Assembly (NCBI GenBank): GCA_002685655.1
Contig: NYXM01000139.1
Location: 1 to 8,029 of the forward strand
Source of the DNA: Planctomycetaceae bacterium
Lineage (GTDB): Bacteria > Planctomycetota > Planctomycetia > Pirellulales > Pirellulaceae
Direction: 5' to 3'
Length of the DNA: 8,029 bases
Positions within the stretch are counted from its first letter, which is position 1, and the number at the start of each line of letters is the position of its first letter. A model generated the notes under the pieces. The model was not told the DNA's origin and made no database searches. It saw nothing but the letters and a program-made list of their open reading frames with translations. This document shows positions 6,501 through 8,029 of the stretch, one piece after another. The position numbers and the translations under genes were made by a program.

Positions 6501-7224
6501 TAACGCAGATTATGATCGCGGAAGCAACGCCTTCAAGACGTGGAGATTACAGATCCCAGGAGCCTCTGAGGCGCAAACTCAGCAGTTGCTGGACCAGTTG
6601 CAATCTCAGTTCGCGGACAAACCGGTTTGGCGGTCGTCCAACAAGATCGGCGGTCAGGTCGCCGGTAAGATGCAAAGAACGGCCATCTTGGCATTGCTGA
6701 CCAGTCTGCTGGGAATCATTCTCTACATTTGGATCCGATTCCAACGAGTTATCTTTGGTTTGGCGGCGGTTGTCGCGCTGGTTCACGATGTCCTGGTGAC
6801 GCTCGGTGCAATCGCGCTCAGCTACTGGCTGGCCGGTGTTTTTGGCTTTTTGCTCATTGAGGAATTCAAGATCAGTCTACCCATTGTTGCAGCTCTCTTG
6901 ACGATCATCGGTTATTCGTTGAACGACACAATCGTGGTCTTCGACCGGATTCGCGAAGTTCGCGGGAAGAGCCCCGACCTGACGGGTGACATGATCAACA
7001 GGAGCATCAACCAAACCTTGAGCCGAACAATACTCACCTCATTCACCACGTTGATCGTGGTTCTGATTCTGTATTTCATCGGTGGCGACGGCATCCATGG
7101 CTTCGCGTTTGCCTTGGTGGTTGGTGTCACGGTCGGAACATATAGCTCGATCTTCGTCGCATCACCGGCCCTGCTGTGGATGACCGGTGCCAACAAATCG
7201 CGCCAGCGATCGAAGGCTGCCTGA
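3592..7224 (+). CDS. secDF: Fused protein-export translocase subunit SecDF
   Basis: SecDF uses the proton gradient to pull preproteins out of the SecYEG channel. The product is 1210 residues, longer than typical fused SecDF (about 750). Membrane helices appear at about 17-36 and 51-67. The SecD extracytoplasmic domain follows, with LGVDLKGG at 81-88. The SecD helix bundle (about 417-570) carries the proton-relay Asp D480 in VGMSVDANVLIFERIREE. SecF begins near 590 with DIDFRGGT at 618-625. Its helices near 1028-1200 carry D1112 in GYSLNDTIVVFDRIRE and R1145 in TLSRT, probably matching D637 and R671 of Thermus SecDF. Residues about 717-932 are a Pro/Ala/Thr/Glu/Asp-rich, probably disordered insertion in the SecF extracytoplasmic region. 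The ATG at 3592 is preceded by AGGA at 3577. The fusion runs continuously, with no stop or frameshift between the SecD and SecF parts. Confidence 0.97.
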   Translation: MPFNALVLAQTESPLSNVIYLLAVFVCGFVLPILAGRFLAKQFRAAEYGWKISLVLVLLVLAGMTIGRSWDPATGTFKIPLGVDLKGGVILIYEVDDEARLAQDDGTEGPAAEGRIKMDALISALSRRINPSGTKEIVLRKYGDRQVEIIIPEVDTLEVEIIKKKIRTAGMLMFRIVANRRDHDETIALATEMANDPLRKRSAIVRDAGNREVGLWARIAREEAKDNIDQPLKLAVSSNDLVRDASTGELLDWTLMNTSGARDSDSEIANLQAFLDTIGTKEIDVLMATDDGFDVTGADLGVVSQGTDEYLNPCINFNLKGSGVDRFADLTGDNEPDGNFHRQLGILLDNQLLSAPNIQEMITGRGRITGKFTQDEVVFMVNILDAGSLPMVLNPVPISDSRISPLLGQQTIKQGRWAIVISLSAVLVFIVLYYRFAGIVASLALLANLLFILAMMITINAAFTLPGLAGLVLTVGMSVDANVLIFERIREEITKGSALRMAIRNGFGRATTTIVDANVTTLITAIVLYAIGTDQIRGFAVTLILGILMSMFTAIFCSRIIFDLAEKSRRLLSLNMSQLVGATQFDFIGKRQLAAIFSVVVIAAGIVGLTLRGADIFDIDFRGGTSVQLTLNREMETDEVRASLGPKFSEMGVRYTLSAMNSGGSDNNSVFKVDSAIAEVGDLQMAIQEALKQPDGKSLLATYSLDIVEMRTVAKVTPETTDESKTGTSAGGATTDAETDAETDVSPPDTTPADQNPVEDAVPAAESDAQPAKEAEGPKPAAETIPPSSDPAASAPSKEPTTAADPAPSADGTPGAGAPPTPVAGETPAPSGAPAPDDGARFSRSTDTDNLLAMADDLATLIAQAEPEETPTEAATTETTASQPPATEASPTTTTSPPTDEEKPAAAEDEPSATTPTGGEEAPAADPTSVTSSQVEVDLAFEHAINKDTLSSMITTAMEERGQTVFFELFNADYDRGSNAFKTWRLQIPGASEAQTQQLLDQLQSQFADKPVWRSSNKIGGQVAGKMQRTAILALLTSLLGIILYIWIRFQRVIFGLAAVVALVHDVLVTLGAIALSYWLAGVFGFLLIEEFKISLPIVAALLTIIGYSLNDTIVVFDRIREVRGKSPDLTGDMINRSINQTLSRTILTSFTTLIVVLILYFIGGDGIHGFAFALVVGVTVGTYSSIFVASPALLWMTGANKSRQRSKAA
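5740..6390 (+). other. Low-complexity insertion region within secDF (SecF part)
   Basis: This in-frame segment encodes residues about 717-932 and is dominated by Pro, Ala, Thr, Glu, Asp, Ser and Gly, with almost no aromatic or long hydrophobic stretches. It should lie on the extracytoplasmic side, between SecF membrane helix 1 (near 593-613) and helix 2 (near 1028). The only part that looks ordered is residues 837-866, containing RFSRSTD followed by the helix-like TDNLLAMADDLATLIAQAE. The frame stays open throughout, so it is part of the protein and not a broken gene. Confidence 0.85.
5794..5824 (+). repeat. 12-base tandem repeat in secDF
   Basis: The unit ACAGACGCCGAG occurs twice in tandem (5794-5805 and 5806-5817), followed by a partial third copy ACAGACG to 5824. 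It encodes TDAE repeats and keeps the frame. This fits growth of the low-complexity segment by replication slippage. Confidence 0.85.
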
Positions 7225-7263
7225 CCGGCAAAAGCCGAAAAACCAGACCTAATTTCCCCTTTC

Positions 7264-7279
7264 TTGGCGTGCACGCCAA
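7264..7279. promoter_or_regulatory. Perfect 16-base palindrome downstream of secDF
   Basis: TTGGCGTGCACGCCAA is identical to its own reverse complement. It lies 39 bases after the secDF stop and 144 bases before the LysM gene. As RNA it would form a 6-bp stem with a TGCA loop followed by TTCC, a poor terminator. As DNA it has the size and symmetry of a dimeric repressor operator. No function can be assigned. Confidence 0.4.
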
Positions 7280-7365
7280 TTCCACCTCGGGTAGGGTTGG
7301 GCCCGGATCCGACATTGGGATAACGCAGGGCTCTGCCAGCGCGTGGCAAGTGCCGTAAGACCGCT

Positions 7366-7392
7366 ACGACCAAGAATGATCTGCTTGGTCGT
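7366..7392 (+). terminator. Inverted repeat before the LysM gene, possible terminator
   Basis: ACGACCAAG (7366-7374) pairs perfectly with CTTGGTCGT (7384-7392) around a 9-base loop, followed by CGTTCCATT. The T content after the stem is poor, so it is either a weak terminator for secDF or a regulatory structure in the leader of the downstream gene, whose ATG is 31 bases further on. Confidence 0.45.
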
Positions 7393-7423
7393 CGTTCCAT
7401 TGCCGCAATGAACGGTCGGCGTC

Positions 7424-8029
7424 ATGAATCGAATCAGTCCTCGCCTGCTAGGTATTTTAGTCGTCTTGGGTGGCGTATGCGCTGCATTGCCGTTTCAAAG
7501 ACGAGCAAGCCGCCAAGTGACTGTCGAACCAGCGGCGAATACCGAGACGATCGAGTGGCGGAGCAATGACTTTACGCTCGAGGTCACTGCTCAGGACCAG
7601 CCCCTGCCAGGTTCGCCCTATGCCGACGACCACCCAAAATCGCCGGCATTCGGCGGTGCGAACGGAGTGACTGTTAATTCGCAGGCTTCATTGGATGACA
7701 TAACACAACCACCGGCCCTAGTCGGGGCCTATCAAGCCGCAACCGCAGTTGCGTCAAATGGTACCGGAAGCGTGCCAGATAGCGGCGGACCGGCGGGCAC
7801 GACACGGGAAGCTGTAAGCGACTCCACGGCCGCCACGGCGACTCCCTTGCAGTCCGTCGCCATCACGCACGAGATCGCCGTCGGTGACACGCTCGAGGCT
7901 CTTGCGGAAGAGCATCTGGGCAGTCGCTTGCGATGGACTGAGATTTACAACGCCAACCCAGAGATTCTTGACAATCCGGAAGTGTTGCCTTTGGGCGTCA
8001 CCATCGTGATCCTCCCCGGAATTCGGCCA
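7424..8029 (+). CDS. LysM-domain envelope protein, 3' end beyond window
   Basis: An open frame runs from the ATG at 7424 to the window edge without a stop (202 codons visible). The N-terminus MNRISPRLLGILVVLGGVC plus AALPF looks like a signal peptide or membrane anchor, with Arg residues followed by a hydrophobic stretch at about 8-23. A poorly conserved Ala/Ser/Thr/Pro/Gly-rich linker covers about 65-145. A LysM domain follows at about 149-198: it starts HEIAVGDTLEALAEEHLGS, contains IYNANPEIL, and ends LPLGVTIVILP. LysM binds N-acetylglucosamine-containing glycans such as peptidoglycan, so an envelope role is likely. The ATG has only a weak ribosome binding site, but the signal-like sequence directly after it supports this start. 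Any further domains are outside the window. Confidence 0.85.
   Translation, partial: MNRISPRLLGILVVLGGVCAALPFQRRASRQVTVEPAANTETIEWRSNDFTLEVTAQDQPLPGSPYADDHPKSPAFGGANGVTVNSQASLDDITQPPALVGAYQAATAVASNGTGSVPDSGGPAGTTREAVSDSTAATATPLQSVAITHEIAVGDTLEALAEEHLGSRLRWTEIYNANPEILDNPEVLPLGVTIVILPGIRP

Noticed and set aside
7297..7324. Possible promoter before the LysM gene (TTGGGC and GATAAC)
   Set aside because: Only 3 of 6 and 4 of 6 consensus matches with 16-base spacing, which is too weak in GC-rich sequence.

Overview
The window looks like a chromosomal housekeeping region of a planctomycete, probably close to Rhodopirellula/Pirellula. This is an inference from three things: secD and secF fused into one very long gene, a TPR protein ending in RNA polymerase alpha-CTD modules, and moderately high GC with long spacers. 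All recognised genes are on the + strand. No mobile element, CRISPR array, rRNA or clear prophage signal was seen.

Layout: 1-134 has no recognisable gene. A tRNA-Thr(CGU) gene lies at 135-207. It is followed 41 bases later by a gene (249-1574) encoding about six TPR-like repeats and two tandem RNA polymerase alpha C-terminal domains. A strong 13-bp terminator hairpin (1610-1639) closes this unit. Next come tgt (1759-2880, tRNA-guanine transglycosylase), yajC (3164-3544) and a fused secDF (3592-7224). This is the order of the classical tgt-yajC-secD-secF cluster, but without queA. A good sigma70-like promoter at 2984-3012 and a structured leader suggest that yajC-secDF can be transcribed separately from tgt. 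The window ends inside a secreted or membrane-anchored LysM-domain protein (7424 to the edge).

YajC and SecDF form the accessory Sec translocon module that uses the proton gradient to help pull proteins across the membrane. Tgt makes the queuosine modification of tRNA and is linked to them only by conserved gene order. The TPR/alpha-CTD protein could be a DNA- or transcription-associated adaptor, but its function is unknown.

The most unusual points are: (i) the TPR plus double alpha-CTD architecture; (ii) a roughly 216-residue Pro/Ala/Thr/Glu-rich, probably disordered insertion in the extracytoplasmic part of SecF, flanked by two segments that look like diverged copies of one another; and (iii) a Tgt active site with a eukaryote-like Val where bacterial preQ1-specific enzymes have Cys.
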